The notes: generated by a model from the sequence alone, not told the origin. DNA of 64,000 nucleotides from FEN-1297 sp963787005 (GCA_963787005.1 CAWBBX010000017.1:21398-85397), one strand, 5' to 3'. Positions 19,129-30,025 are shown, counted from the stretch's first letter. Program-made: numbers and translations.

Positions 19129-22100
19129 ATGAAGATTAGGAACAAACTACTCCTCTCATTTTCGTTTTTCATTATTCCATTTTTGCTTTTAGGAATATTG
19201 ACAAGCGTAATCATTGAGAAACAAGCTACCGAACACGCACTTTTACACGCAAAATTGTACGCCAATACTTTTGCCTTAACAATAGAAAGAGGAACAGGAA
19301 AAGATAAAACCCTGCCACTATTTTTTAAAAGGGAAGACCTGGAAGATTACATTAATGACATTTATTTAATTCAAAAAATTGATCTGGTAGTTGTTGATAC
19401 AACCGGGATAATTATTGCAGATGTGATAAAGTCAGAAATCGGGAGCAAATACAATTTCGATAAAAACAATGAGGTGATGTTATCTATACGGGACGGCATT
19501 GATAGAAATTTCAAAGAAGTAAGCGATGCATACCCCGGTGGTATATTCTTGTACGTTCACCGTATAGAGGCTGAAAACGGACAGGTTTTGGGCGCAGTGC
19601 TAATTGAGTATTCATCAATTTTAAAAGAATCCCGGGCGAAAACTAGTATTGTAAGGACAAATTATTTTATATGCAACACTATTCTTCATTTTTATCTCAA
19701 TCGTATTTGGTTTTGTTTTATCAAAAAAAATCAAAAATCCCATTTCAAACCTGATTGAGGCGGCCCGGAAATTTTCGCACGGCGACTTTTCGGTCAGGAT
19801 AAAATCCGGAAGGAAAGATGAACTGGGTGAATTAGAAAAAGCCTTCGATGAAATGATCGAACAGAAACAAAAATCCGATGAACAAATACTCCTGCTAAGC
19901 AATACATTAAAAAGCGCAAATGATATAATAGCCATAGCCGATACCGACTTTAAATTTCTATTTGTAAACGATGCTTTTTGCAGAGTATACGGTTATACGC
20001 GAGCAGAGTTGATAGGCCAATTTGTAGCATATAATGATTTCCGAAAATAATGAAACAGACCCAAATGAAACTGCGAATCCTAAAATACTTTTAGACGGAT
20101 GGAAAGGTGAACAATGGAGCAGAACTAAAGACGGCAAAGAAATATTAGTTGAAATGCGTATTTCCCCCGTTAAGAATTTAAGAGGAGAGGTAATTGCTGC
20201 AGTTGCTGTTGCAAATGATATAACAGAAAAGAAAAAACTGGAAAAAGAGCTGCTCGAATCGAAACAGAAACTGGAAATGCTGATGACTTCGAGTTCTACA
20301 ATGCTTTATTCGTGCGATGCTTTCGGTGATTTTGACGCTAAATTTATCAGCGGCAATTTTTCCTCCATTACCGGTTATCCCGGCGATTACTTTTATAAAA
20401 AAAGATGGTGGGCAGATAATATTCATCCGGATGATGTTAAGGGTGTGTTTAATAACCTGGAAGAACTATTTAAAAATGGCATTTATTCGCATGAATATCG
20501 CTTTTTGTTTAATGACGGCTCATGGCATTGGATGCACGATGACCTTAAAACTGATTAAAGATGAATTGGGAAATCCACTCGAACTTATCGGAACCTGGCA
20601 GGATATAACAAAGCAGAAACTTGCGGAAGAAGCGTTAAAACGTCGTGAAAATGCATACCGAACACTTGCGGAAAATTTACCCGCTTCTGTTTACCGGCTC
20701 TACCTGCGGGAAAGGGGTAAAATGGAATTTTTCAACAATGTTATTGAGCAAATTACCGGTTATACTAAAGATGAATTACGAAAAGGAGAAATTTGTTCCA
20801 TTGATCCGTTCATATCACCTGAAGACAAGCCACACGTGATGGAGGTTGTTAATAATGCGATAAAAAATAAAAGTGCATTTGAGGTTGAATACAGATTTAA
20901 AAGCAAGGACGGCCATTTAAGCCATTTTTATGAAAAGGGTATCCCGATTAGCGGGGAAGATGGAAAGCCCCTTTATATTGACGGCGTTATTTTTGATTTT
21001 ACAGATCGCAAATTAGCAGAAATGAAACTAAAAGAAAGCGAAGAGAATTATAGAACTTTGTTTAAGAATGTACCTATTGGAATTGGTATCACGGATTTAA
21101 CGGGCAACATTGTAACTTTTAATGATTCGATACTTGAACCCGGCGGTTATTCCCGTGATGATCTGATCAGAATCGGAAAAGTGGAGAATATTTATTATAA
21201 TTTGTCTGACCGGGAAACACTTATTCCTTTATTAAAAGAAAAAGGAACCATTACTCAGCACCCTATAAAGTTTAAACGCAAAGACGGCTCTCCTTATGAT
21301 ACTTTATTAACACTATCAATAATCTATATTAATGATCGGCCCATGATCCAGGCGGTAGTAGAAGATATTACCGAGCGCAAGCTTGCAGAAGAAACATTAA
21401 AGAAACGTGAAAATTCTTATCGTACTCTATCTGAAAATCTACCGGCTTCAGTATACAGGCTTTATCTAAGAGAACGGGGCAGAATGGAATTTTTCAACAA
21501 CGTTCTTGAACAAATTTCCGGTTATACCAAAGATGAACTGCGAAAAGGGGAATATTTGTTCTATTGACCCGTTTATATTATCTGAAGACAAACCTCATGT
21601 TGTAGAGGCAGTAACAAATGCAATAAGAAATAATTCTGAATTTGAGGTTGAATATAGATTCATTCGAAAAGACGGCAGTTTAAGCTTTTTCTATGAAAAA
21701 GGAAAACCAACACTTGGGGAGGATGGAAAGCCCCTCTATATTGAAGGTGTTATTTTTGATATTACTGAACGCAAACGAGCGGAAAAGGCACTGCTGGAAA
21801 GCGAAGCCAAGTTAACCGATGCAATGAAGATTGCCAAACTCAGTACATGGGAATATGACTGCGTTCTCGACCGGTTTACTTTTCCCGATCAATCCTTCTC
21901 ACTAATTAATACAACAGCAGAACATGAAGGCGGTAATATCATGTCTTCCGGGCAGTTCGCGCAAAAGTATATTTACCCTGATGACCGGGTAATGATTGAA
22001 AAGGAAATTCGGAAAGCGTTGGAAACTCCGGATCCGGCTTATACTTCCCAAATGGAATACCGTGTAATTTATGCACCCGGTGAGATAGGCTACTTCGCAG

Positions 22101-23284
22101 CCAATATTCGTATTGAGAAAGATGCAGATAATCGTACCATTAAGGCGCTCGGGGTTAACCAGGATATCACCGAACGCAAGCGGATGGAAGAGATAGTTCT
22201 TCGAATTAATAAGGCAGTAGAGAGTTCAGGTGATGCTATCTGCATGTCTGATTCTCAAGGACATCACTTTTATCACAACAAGGCGTATACGGAAATTTTT
22301 GGATACACTACAAAGGAACTTGAAGCGGCAGGCGGCGGACAAAATGTTTATGTAGACAAGAATGTAGCCGGCGAGGTATTCGATGTAACTACAAAGGGCG
22401 GCACCTGGAGTGGCGAGGTGGAGATGTTGTCAAAGAACAAGCGTAAATTCATTGTTTCGCTGCGGGCGGATGCGATAACCGACGCGAATGGAAAAATTGT
22501 GGGATTAGTTGGAATGAATACAGATATTACACAACAAAAACGAGCTGAAGGAGAAATAAAGAAAAACAATAAGGAGCTTATCAAAATCAATGCGGAAAAA
22601 GATAAATTCTTTTCTATAATAGCTCACGATCTGAAAAGCCCTTTCAACGGTTTTCTGAATTTAACAGAATTAATGGCTGATAAAACCGAAACTTTTTCAC
22701 TTGCTGAATTTGCGGATTACAGTAAATCATTAAACGAATCTGCCCGTAGTCTTTATAAGCTTTTGGAAAATTTACTGGAATGGGCGCAAGTTCAGAAAGG
22801 CGCTATCAACTTTAATCCTAAAGATTCCGATTTATCGAAGATGGTTTCGCAAAGTATAGAAACAATTTACCAGCGGGCATTACAAAAAAGGATAGAAATT
22901 ATTAATGAAATAGATGAGACACAGAAAGTTTACGCGGATGAAAAAATGATCGGCACAGTGCTCCGAAACCTATTATCCAATGCAGTTAAATTTACAAGAA
23001 AAGACGGTAAAACTATTATAAAATCCGCACAATCAGATGACGGCAAAATTGAAGTATCGGTTGAGGACAATGGAGTCGGGATATCCGAAAAAAACATTAA
23101 GAGACTTTTTAAAATAGAAGAGAAAGTAAGTTCGCAAGGAACCGATGGAGAATCGAGTACGGGATTGGGTCTGCTGCTGTGCAAGGAATTTATAGAAAGG
23201 AACGGCGGTAAGATCTGGGTGGAGAGCGAAGAAGGAAAAGGGTCTAAGTTTACATTTACTTTACGTAAATCAATTAAGAGTTAA
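19129..23284 (+). pseudogene. Membrane PAS histidine kinase broken by four frameshifts (HK3)
   Basis: Reading the pieces in order gives TM1, a periplasmic sensor, TM2, HAMP, about seven PAS domains, HisKA ('IIAHDLKSPFNGFLN') and HATPase_c. The front half is a clear paralogue of the intact kinase at 31216-35412 ('KSEIGSKYNFDKNNEV' versus 'KSEIGKKYNFDKNNEV'). The rear half (about 21797 onward) is instead the HK2/HK1 type, so the gene is a chimera. Frame changes lie near 19657, 20030, 20550 and 21553. Each is explained by one extra base: A after gtaagg, one base in tagcatataatg, a fourth A in cttaaaactg, and a T in gaatattt. As given, no full-length product is possible. An internal product from about 21506 would still carry two and a half PAS domains and a complete kinase core. 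The start at 19129 follows the paralogue's MKIR; GGGATGG precedes it. Confidence 0.85.
21797..22530 (+). repeat. Duplicated double-PAS module, copy C (in HK3)
   Basis: Same double-PAS DNA module as 15959-16695. The downstream HisKA region is likewise shared: a 60-base run around 22592-22652 matches 18237-18297 almost base for base. Confidence 0.8.
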
Positions 23285-23299
23285 AAATAGGTTAGCATC

Positions 23300-26200
23300 A
23301 TGAAAAAGGATTTAAAAAACGGAGTTATAAATTCAGCGAGTAATCCGCCTCCGTTGAAAATCAATTTGAATTCCGGTGATGACGCCGGCCAATTTGCAGA
23401 GAATATAATCAATACCGTAAGGGAACCTTTAATTGTACTCGATCAGGATTTAAAAGTAGTAACAGCCAGCCGTTCATTCTATGATTTCTTTAAGGTTAAG
23501 TCAGATGAAACAATCGGAAGACTAATATATGACCTGGGGAACCTACAGTGGAATATTCCTAAACTGAAAGAACTGCTTGAGACAATCCTTCCTGAAAAAA
23601 CAACATTCGATAACTACGAAGTTGAACACGATTTTCCCGCAATCGGTAAGCGCGTAATGTTATTGAATGCCCGGCAGATTGAAAGGGCTTTCGGAAAAGA
23701 GAAGATAATTCTTCTTGCCATTGAGGATATTACCGAACGAAGACATAAAGAAAAAACATTAAGTGAAAAGAACCGAATGACCAGCGAGTACCTGGACATT
23801 CTACTGGATCACGCGCATGCACCGATTATTATCTGGGACTCTTCATTTGTTATAAAGCGTTTCAACCATGAATTTGAAAAACTAAGCGGTTATACTTCAG
23901 CCGAAGTAATAGATAAAAAAATTGATATACTCTTCTCGGAAGATAAAATTGATTTAACGCTTGAACTGATAAAAAGTAATATAAATACTGATAAATCGGA
24001 AAATCTCGATATAGATATTTTAACAAAAGATAAAGATATCAAGACCGTCCTATGGAATTCCTCAAATATATTCGATAAGGAAGGAAACAAGATTGTTGCA
24101 ACAATTGCGCAGGATATAACCAGGCACAGACGAACTGAAGAAGCTTTACGCGATAGTGAGGCGAAGTTCCGGACTATGGTAGCACAAAGTCCGGATGGTA
24201 TTTTTATCACGGATTTATCCGGTGCTTTTTTATCGGTAAACAAAGCTATGTGTGATTTACTAAAATATTCCGAAGAAGAATTATTATCGTTGAATATTTG
24301 GGATATTGTGCCTAAAGAATACCTGCCGGTTCATAAGGCAAGATTAGCGGATATTATTAAAGGGAAAAGTATAAATAAAGCGGTAGAATATGAAGTAAAA
24401 GGAAAAGACGGGATTGTACATTTCGTAGAAGTCTTATCAACGCCTTTTTATAAGAAAGAAAAAATAATCGGAGCTCAAAGCATAGCCCGCGATATCACCG
24501 AGCGCAAGCGTGCGGAAGAAAAATTGCGCGAGAGCGAAGAAAGATTCCGGCATTCATTTGATTATTCCGCTTCAGCTTCCTGCATCATTAGTACCGAAGG
24601 GAAATTCCAAAAAATTAATAAAGCTTTTTGCGAAATGACAGGTTATGAAAAAGATGAATTAAAGAACTTAACATTTACTGCTATCACGCATCCCGATGAT
24701 ATTTCTATCGGCTTATATCAGATTAAACAAATGTTAGACGGCAAAAATGTTACCGTATCATTTGAAAAACGATATATAAGAAAAGATAAACGGATAATTT
24801 GGTGTCACATTTCTAGTTCATTGGTTCGCAATGCAAATCATCAACCTCAATTTTTTATTTCTCAGATAATTGATATTACCGAAAGCAAACAAAAAGAGGA
24901 ATCACTCAGACTATTCCGCACACTGCTTGATAAGTCAAATGATGCTATCGAGCTAATTGATTTGGCAACGGGTCGGTTTATAGATGTTAATGAAAAAGCT
25001 TGTACAGACCTTGGATACAGCCGCAGTGAGCTTTTAAGTATGTCGGTCTTTGATATAGACCCGAATCAAACTCCGCAAAATTACCAATCTACGGTGAGTG
25101 AATTTGATCAATCAAAGCCAATAATTATAGAATCGGTGCACCGTCGTAAGGATGGTTCTACATTCCCGGTTGAGGTGAATATTACATTAGTTAAATTAGA
25201 AAAGATGTATACCATTGTTATAGTGAGGAACCTAACCGAGCGCAAAATTGCCGAGAAAGAATTAGCCGCATCGGAAGAAAGATACAGGCTGCTTTTCCAG
25301 AATGCCGCGGAAGGAATATTATTAGTTGATGTTGAAACAAAAGAGTATAAACTTGTAAACAAAGCGGTATGCCAAATGTTCGGATATACTGAACAGGAGA
25401 TGATTGGCCTGAGTATTATGGATATGCATCCGCCGGAAAGCCTGGACTTTGTAATCTCCGAATTTGAATCGCAGGCGCAGGGCGATAGACCGTTTTCCGC
25501 TGATATTCCCTGCCTGAGAAAAGACGGGACATTATTCTACGCGAACATTTATAATGCCGTTGTCTATATTGACGATAGGAAACATAATATCGGATTCTTT
25601 ACCGACGTTACCGGACAAAAAGAAGCTATCGGCAAAATAAAATTATTCCGCACGTTGATCGATCAATCTAACGATGCAGTTGAACTTATTGACCTGGAAA
25701 CAGGCAGTTTTCTGGACTGTAATGAAAAAGCATACCAGGAACTCGGCTACACACGCGAGGAATTACTCTCATTAAAGTTATTTGATATCGATCCGATTTT
25801 AACAGAGGATAGTTTTCCCGAACGCATAAAATTGATTCGTGATTCAGGCAGTATACTCATAGAGGGAACCCATCGTAGAAAGGACGGCTCCGAATATCCC
25901 GTGGAGATAAACATTAAATATGTAAAGCTCGAGCGTGATTATATTGTTGCCGTTGTTCGTAACATAACCGAACGTAAACGAGCGGAAGAAGAAATATTAA
26001 ACCTTGCAAAGTTTCCTTCGGAAAACCCAGATTCGGTATTGCGCATTGCTCAAGACGGAACATTGCAGTATATAAACGAAGCTGGAATGAGGCGATTATC
26101 TGAATTAAAACTTCGAATTAAACAAATAGTACCCAAAATACTTCATGATGTCGTTTCCGAATCCTTTTACACCGGAACTATGCAAGAGATTCAACTTAAT

Positions 26201-27820
26201 ATTAAAGAAAAAGTACTTTCATTTCATGTTAAACCGATTATTGAAAAAGGTTATGCAAATCTGTATGCCAGAGATATCACCGAACTCAAAAAATTAGAGA
26301 CAGATTTATCTGCTGCGGCAGAGATTGCAAAACTTGGTTATTGGGAATATGATGTTGATGCCGGTCAATTTATTTTTAATGATCAGTATTACAGACTCAT
26401 ACACGGTTCATCTACTGAAAATCAGGGCGGCAATATTATGAGTGCCGAAGAATTTGCAAAGAGACTTGTCTATCCTGATGATGCAAGTTCGATAGCTAAT
26501 GCTCTAAATGCAGCAATAAGTTCACCGGATCCAAATTATTTAGGAAAGGGTGAGGCAAGAGTATTCCGCGACGATGGGGAAGTCGCAAATGTAAATGTTC
26601 AATTTAAAGTTCTGAAAGATTCTTCGGGACATACATACAAAGTCTATGGCGTTAATCAAGACATTACCGAGCAAAAACATGCTGAAGCCAATTTGCGACA
26701 GAAAGAATACATGCTGTCTCAATCACAACGCTTTGCGCATATCGGAAGTTGGGGCTGGGATCTGAAAGGTCCAATCGAATGGTCCGATGAAACATATTGT
26801 GTCTACGGAGTGACACCAGAGATGTTTATTCCGACCGTTGAATCATTAGATAGTCTGATCCATCCTGAAGATCGTGTATTAATGCAGAAATGGATTCAAG
26901 CTAATATTGAGGGTAAATCACCGCAAAGTTTGGAGTTCCGTACTATCATGTCCGACGGTTCTGTACATTTCATCAAAGGCACCGGTAATTTAATATATGA
27001 TGATGATGGCAAACCTCTCTATATGGCGGGTACGGTGCAAGACATTACCGAACTCAAAAAGGCGGAGCAAGAACTCATCGAAGCAAAAGAAAAAGCCGAA
27101 GAAATGAACAGGCTCAAGACCAATTTTCTCGCTAATATGAGTCATGAATTACGCACTCCTCTAATCGGCATTTTGGGATATGCCGAGTTTTTAAGAAGCG
27201 AGTTGAAGGATAAAGAATTGCTTGAAATGGTAAATGCGATAAGAACCAGCGGAAATCGATTAAATAAGACTCTAAACAACATACTCAGTATTTCAAAAAT
27301 AGAATCCGAAAAACAGCAGGTAAATTTAAAAGAACATGATTTATTAAATCTTTTAAGGGAGCAAATAATATTATACAAAGCAGCGGCTGAAGAAAAGAAC
27401 ATATCACTCAATTTTGAAACCGGGGAAGAAATTATAAATGCATATATAGATGAAAATATGTTTGTATCAATAATAAGTAATCTTTTAAACAACGCAATAA
27501 AATATACAGATATAGGGGGAGTAACATTAATTGCAAAGCGGGAAAAAGACTTTGCGGTTATAGAGGTTATAGATACGGGTATAGGCGTATCCGAGGATTT
27601 GCAGAAAATAATATTCGACCCATTCAGGCAGGCAAGCGAGGGATACGGCAGAAAATTTGAAGGAACCGGCCTTGGCTTAACTTTAATAAAAAAATATACT
27701 GATTTATTGAGCGGAACATTATCTCTAAAAAGCAAACCGGGAGTCGGAAGTACATTTATCTTAAAGCTGCCTGTACATAAAAACATTTCCGAAGGTATCC
27801 TTAACACAAACCTGGAGTAA
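23300..27820 (+). CDS. Soluble sensor histidine kinase with ten PAS domains (HK4)
   Basis: A 1506-residue cytoplasmic kinase with no membrane segment. Ten PAS units can be counted (about 35-150, 160-275, 285-400, 410-530, 535-650, 655-775, 780-895, 900-1000, 1005-1130, 1135-1250), followed by HisKA with His1282 in 'NMSHELRTPLIGILGY' and HATPase_c (about 1380-1495). PAS1 matches both N-terminal PAS domains of HK6. PAS6 matches one in HK8 ('ASEERYRLLFQNAAEG'). PAS5 and PAS7 resemble each other and a PAS in HK2. Ends five bases before a stand-alone receiver (27826), its likely phosphate acceptor. HK6 carries an equivalent receiver fused at its C-terminus, so HK4 plus 27826 is the split version. 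Sensed signals are unknown; no cofactor-binding residues can be assigned with confidence. Confidence 0.92.
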   Translation: MKKDLKNGVINSASNPPPLKINLNSGDDAGQFAENIINTVREPLIVLDQDLKVVTASRSFYDFFKVKSDETIGRLIYDLGNLQWNIPKLKELLETILPEKTTFDNYEVEHDFPAIGKRVMLLNARQIERAFGKEKIILLAIEDITERRHKEKTLSEKNRMTSEYLDILLDHAHAPIIIWDSSFVIKRFNHEFEKLSGYTSAEVIDKKIDILFSEDKIDLTLELIKSNINTDKSENLDIDILTKDKDIKTVLWNSSNIFDKEGNKIVATIAQDITRHRRTEEALRDSEAKFRTMVAQSPDGIFITDLSGAFLSVNKAMCDLLKYSEEELLSLNIWDIVPKEYLPVHKARLADIIKGKSINKAVEYEVKGKDGIVHFVEVLSTPFYKKEKIIGAQSIARDITERKRAEEKLRESEERFRHSFDYSASASCIISTEGKFQKINKAFCEMTGYEKDELKNLTFTAITHPDDISIGLYQIKQMLDGKNVTVSFEKRYIRKDKRIIWCHISSSLVRNANHQPQFFISQIIDITESKQKEESLRLFRTLLDKSNDAIELIDLATGRFIDVNEKACTDLGYSRSELLSMSVFDIDPNQTPQNYQSTVSEFDQSKPIIIESVHRRKDGSTFPVEVNITLVKLEKMYTIVIVRNLTERKIAEKELAASEERYRLLFQNAAEGILLVDVETKEYKLVNKAVCQMFGYTEQEMIGLSIMDMHPPESLDFVISEFESQAQGDRPFSADIPCLRKDGTLFYANIYNAVVYIDDRKHNIGFFTDVTGQKEAIGKIKLFRTLIDQSNDAVELIDLETGSFLDCNEKAYQELGYTREELLSLKLFDIDPILTEDSFPERIKLIRDSGSILIEGTHRRKDGSEYPVEINIKYVKLERDYIVAVVRNITERKRAEEEILNLAKFPSENPDSVLRIAQDGTLQYINEAGMRRLSELKLRIKQIVPKILHDVVSESFYTGTMQEIQLNIKEKVLSFHVKPIIEKGYANLYARDITELKKLETDLSAAAEIAKLGYWEYDVDAGQFIFNDQYYRLIHGSSTENQGGNIMSAEEFAKRLVYPDDASSIANALNAAISSPDPNYLGKGEARVFRDDGEVANVNVQFKVLKDSSGHTYKVYGVNQDITEQKHAEANLRQKEYMLSQSQRFAHIGSWGWDLKGPIEWSDETYCVYGVTPEMFIPTVESLDSLIHPEDRVLMQKWIQANIEGKSPQSLEFRTIMSDGSVHFIKGTGNLIYDDDGKPLYMAGTVQDITELKKAEQELIEAKEKAEEMNRLKTNFLANMSHELRTPLIGILGYAEFLRSELKDKELLEMVNAIRTSGNRLNKTLNNILSISKIESEKQQVNLKEHDLLNLLREQIILYKAAAEEKNISLNFETGEEIINAYIDENMFVSIISNLLNNAIKYTDIGGVTLIAKREKDFAVIEVIDTGIGVSEDLQKIIFDPFRQASEGYGRKFEGTGLGLTLIKKYTDLLSGTLSLKSKPGVGSTFILKLPVHKNISEGILNTNLE

Positions 27821-27825
27821 AAATT

Positions 27826-28242
27826 ATGGATGCAATTAGTGAAAATGATAAAAACTTAAAACCGAAATTACTCTTTGTTGAAGATGATAAAATAGTAACG
27901 GATTTGATTAAAAGGTTATTTAAAGACAAATATAACTGTGATTTTGTAATGGACGGAGCCAGTGCATTAATAAAAGCGGATGAAAATGACTATGATGCTT
28001 TTTTAATTGACATCGGGCTCCCTGGAAAAATGGATGGAATTCAGACAACAAAGGAACTGAAGAAAATTAAAGATAATAAAGATAAACCTTATATAGCTAT
28101 TACCGCATTCGCGATGGCAGGTGATAAAGAATATTTTCTTTCAGAAGGTTTAACCCATTATATATCAAAGCCTTTTGAATTCCAGAAGCTTATAGAATTG
28201 ATTGAGAAAGTTTTAATAAAAATAGAAAAGAACCATGAATAA
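27826..28242 (+). CDS. Stand-alone receiver (CheY-like response regulator)
   Basis: 138 residues, a single REC domain with acidic pair D20/D21, phospho-acceptor Asp62 in 'FLIDIGLPG', a switch Thr in 'AITAFAM' and Lys in 'YISKPFEF'. There is no output domain. It starts five bases after HK4 and is almost certainly co-translated with it. It most resembles the C-terminal receivers fused to HK6 and HK8 ('THYISKP'), so it is probably the detached receiver of HK4, passing phosphate onward or acting as a sink. Confidence 0.92.
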   Translation: MDAISENDKNLKPKLLFVEDDKIVTDLIKRLFKDKYNCDFVMDGASALIKADENDYDAFLIDIGLPGKMDGIQTTKELKKIKDNKDKPYIAITAFAMAGDKEYFLSEGLTHYISKPFEFQKLIELIEKVLIKIEKNHE

Positions 28243-28312
28243 TAAAAACAGTTCTATTACGGCTTCGGATCAATATCTGCAAGTATAAAACGGCTTATTA
28301 TAAAACAAGAAG

Positions 28313-28712
28313 TCGCTATCCCCGCAATTGTGATAGGGCCATTGGGAAAGAGAAGATAATTCTTCTTGCCATTGAGGATATACCCGAACGAAGACATATA
28401 GAAAAAACATTAAGTGAAAAGAACCGAATGACCAGCGAGTACCTGGACATTCTACTGGATCACGCGCACGCACCAATTATTATCTGGAGTTCTTCAATGG
28501 TTATAAAAGGTTTTAACCGTGAATTCGAAAAACTGAGCGGTTATGCTTCATTCGAGGTAATAGATAAAAAAATCGAAATGATATTCCCAAAAGATAAAGT
28601 TGCTTCAACGCTTAAGTTGATAAAAAACACTCTAAATATCAAAAATGTGAAAATTATTGAAATAGATATTCTGACAATTGAAAGATTTAAAACGGGTGTT
28701 TTAGGAATTTGA
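28313..28712 (+). pseudogene. Broken partial copy of the HK4 PAS1-PAS2 region
   Basis: From about 28341 to 28485 the DNA nearly repeats 23694-23840 of HK4 (same 'IILLAIEDI', 'SEKNRMTSEYLDILLDHAHAP'). It then diverges to roughly related protein ('FNREFEKLSGYASFEVIDKK') and stops at 28712 after half a PAS domain. Just upstream, 28313-28341 looks like a collapsed version of HK4 around 23636-23690 with an internal deletion. No kinase core follows. It is a duplicated fragment lying after the receiver gene. An ATG at 28428 could open a 94-residue PAS fragment, but there is no good ribosome site. Confidence 0.75.
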
Positions 28713-28740
28713 CATGTTGTCCCGTTATGAGGTGGTTTTA

Positions 28741-28826
28741 TTTCACCCTTTCAGGGTTCTGTTTTTTTTGTTGTCTAAATACCGGGGCGCTGCCCCGGCC
28801 TAAATTATGTAATCCCTTCGGGATTA
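28741..28826. repeat. Composite intergenic element of three palindromes
   Basis: Three neat hairpins in a row: ACCCTTTCAGGGT (28745-28757), CCGGGGCGCTGCCCCGG (28782-28798) and AATCCCTTCGGGATT (28811-28825), with a T run after the first. It sits between the plus-strand signalling operon and the convergent pirin gene, so it could terminate transcription from both sides. It also resembles dispersed palindromic repeats of this phylum. Confidence 0.6.
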
Positions 28827-28930
28827 TGAAAATCAATCATTAAATATCAGCCGAATGTTGGATGAAAAGTATAAAGTGAATCCGTCTTCGTCCGGATAGG
28901 ATCGGGATTACGCCGGGCAAGTCCGCTATT

Positions 28931-29849
28931 TCATTTAAACTTCGGTTCCTGCTTGAGGAACGATCCATCCTGCAGTTCATTGAACGCCGTTTTAAGCTCG
29001 GCCTGAGTGTTCATCACAATGGGACCGTACCAGGCCACCGGTTCTCTCAATGGTCTGCCGGAAATTAAGAGAAAACGAATCCCTTCTTCACCCGCCTGAA
29101 CGGTAACCTCGTCGCCGCCGTCGAATAAAATAAGCGATCTGTTTTCCGCTTTGATGAATTGAATTACATCCGGCCGGTCCATGCTTTCGGTCGGTACCGC
29201 TAAAGGATCCGAAGCTCCTTGAAACTTTCCCGAACCGGCAAATACATATGCGAAGGCATTGTTTCTTGTATCGACGGGAAGTGATTTTCTTCTTTCCCGG
29301 CGGAACGGATACGTCGATGTAAACCGGATCCGCCGCTATTCCGTCAACGGGTCCTTTCTTTCCCCGGAATTCTCCGCATACAATTCTTACGTGTGTGCCG
29401 TCGTCGTCTGTTACTTCGGTCATGTCTTTCGATTTAATTTCCTGGTAGCGCGGCTTAGTCATCTTAAGCGCTGCAGGTAAATTTGCCCAAAGCTGAAATC
29501 CGTGCATTCTGCCCACGTCGTCGCCCTTCGGCATCTCCTGGTGAATGATTCCGCTGCCCGCTGTCATCCACTGAATGTCGCCCGATGAGATAACGCCTTT
29601 ATTGCCTATGCTGTCGCCGTGTTCCACACTGCCCGCAAGAACGTATGTGATTGTTTCTATGCCCCGGTGAGGGTGCCAGGGGAAGCCCTTAAGATAATCT
29701 TCGGGATTCTCGTTTCGGAAGTCGTCAAGAAGCAAAAAGGGATCAACCTCCGACGGATCGCCGAAGCCGATCGCGCGGCGCAGGTTAACTCCCGCCCCCT
29801 CAACCGTGGGCCGGGCCTCTATTATTTTTCTAACAGGACGTATGGACAT
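28931..29849 (-). pseudogene. Pirin family protein (bicupin), frameshifted
   Basis: The first part (from 29849) reads 'MSIRPVRKI' and the pirin N-terminal cupin: 'FPWHPHRGIETITYVLAGS' with metal-binding His residues, and 'GIIHQEMP'. Near 29286 an extra A in the run after the GKKK codons moves the frame. The rest of the pirin ('LPVDTRNNAFAYVFAGSG', then 'REPVAWYGPIVMNTQAEL') continues in the other frame to a stop at 28931. Restored length is about 305 residues, close to the 280-300 typical for pirins, which are metal-binding cupins with quercetinase-like or regulatory roles. The start is supported by GGAGAA seven bases upstream. The lesion is at a four-A run, so a consensus error is a serious alternative to a real mutation. 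Confidence 0.85.
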
Positions 29850-29883
29850 GTATTTCTCCTTTCTATTTTTAAAGTAAAAATAG

Positions 29884-29938
29884 AACACAGATACCACGGA
29901 TACGACGGATTTACACGGATGTTAAGATTAACTGTGTT
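29884..29938. repeat. Intergenic repeat with inverted ends
   Basis: Begins AACACAG (29884-29890) and ends CTGTGTT (29932-29938), with an internal accacggat / gacggat / cacggat periodicity of about 9-14 bases. Similar 'cacggat' elements are common between genes in related genomes (recalled, not checked). Confidence 0.45.
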
Positions 29939-30025
29939 GTAAATTCATGAATATGATGGATATCCGCTTGGGAATAATATAAAGAATTAATTTATTGAAC
30001 ACACTATATTAAATGATAACACTTC

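Noticed and set aside
19129..23284. Programmed ribosomal frameshifting to express HK3
   Set aside because: Four separate shifts with no shared slippery heptamer or following structure; the intact paralogue needs none.
27142..27807. Open frame of 221 codons on the strand opposite the end of HK4
   Set aside because: It lies wholly within the conserved kinase core, has no ribosome site or family resemblance, and mirrors codon patterns of the real gene.
10671..28712. Insertion sequence or transposon as source of the repeated modules
   Set aside because: No transposase or terminal repeats around the duplicated PAS segments; the repeats are in-frame coding modules.
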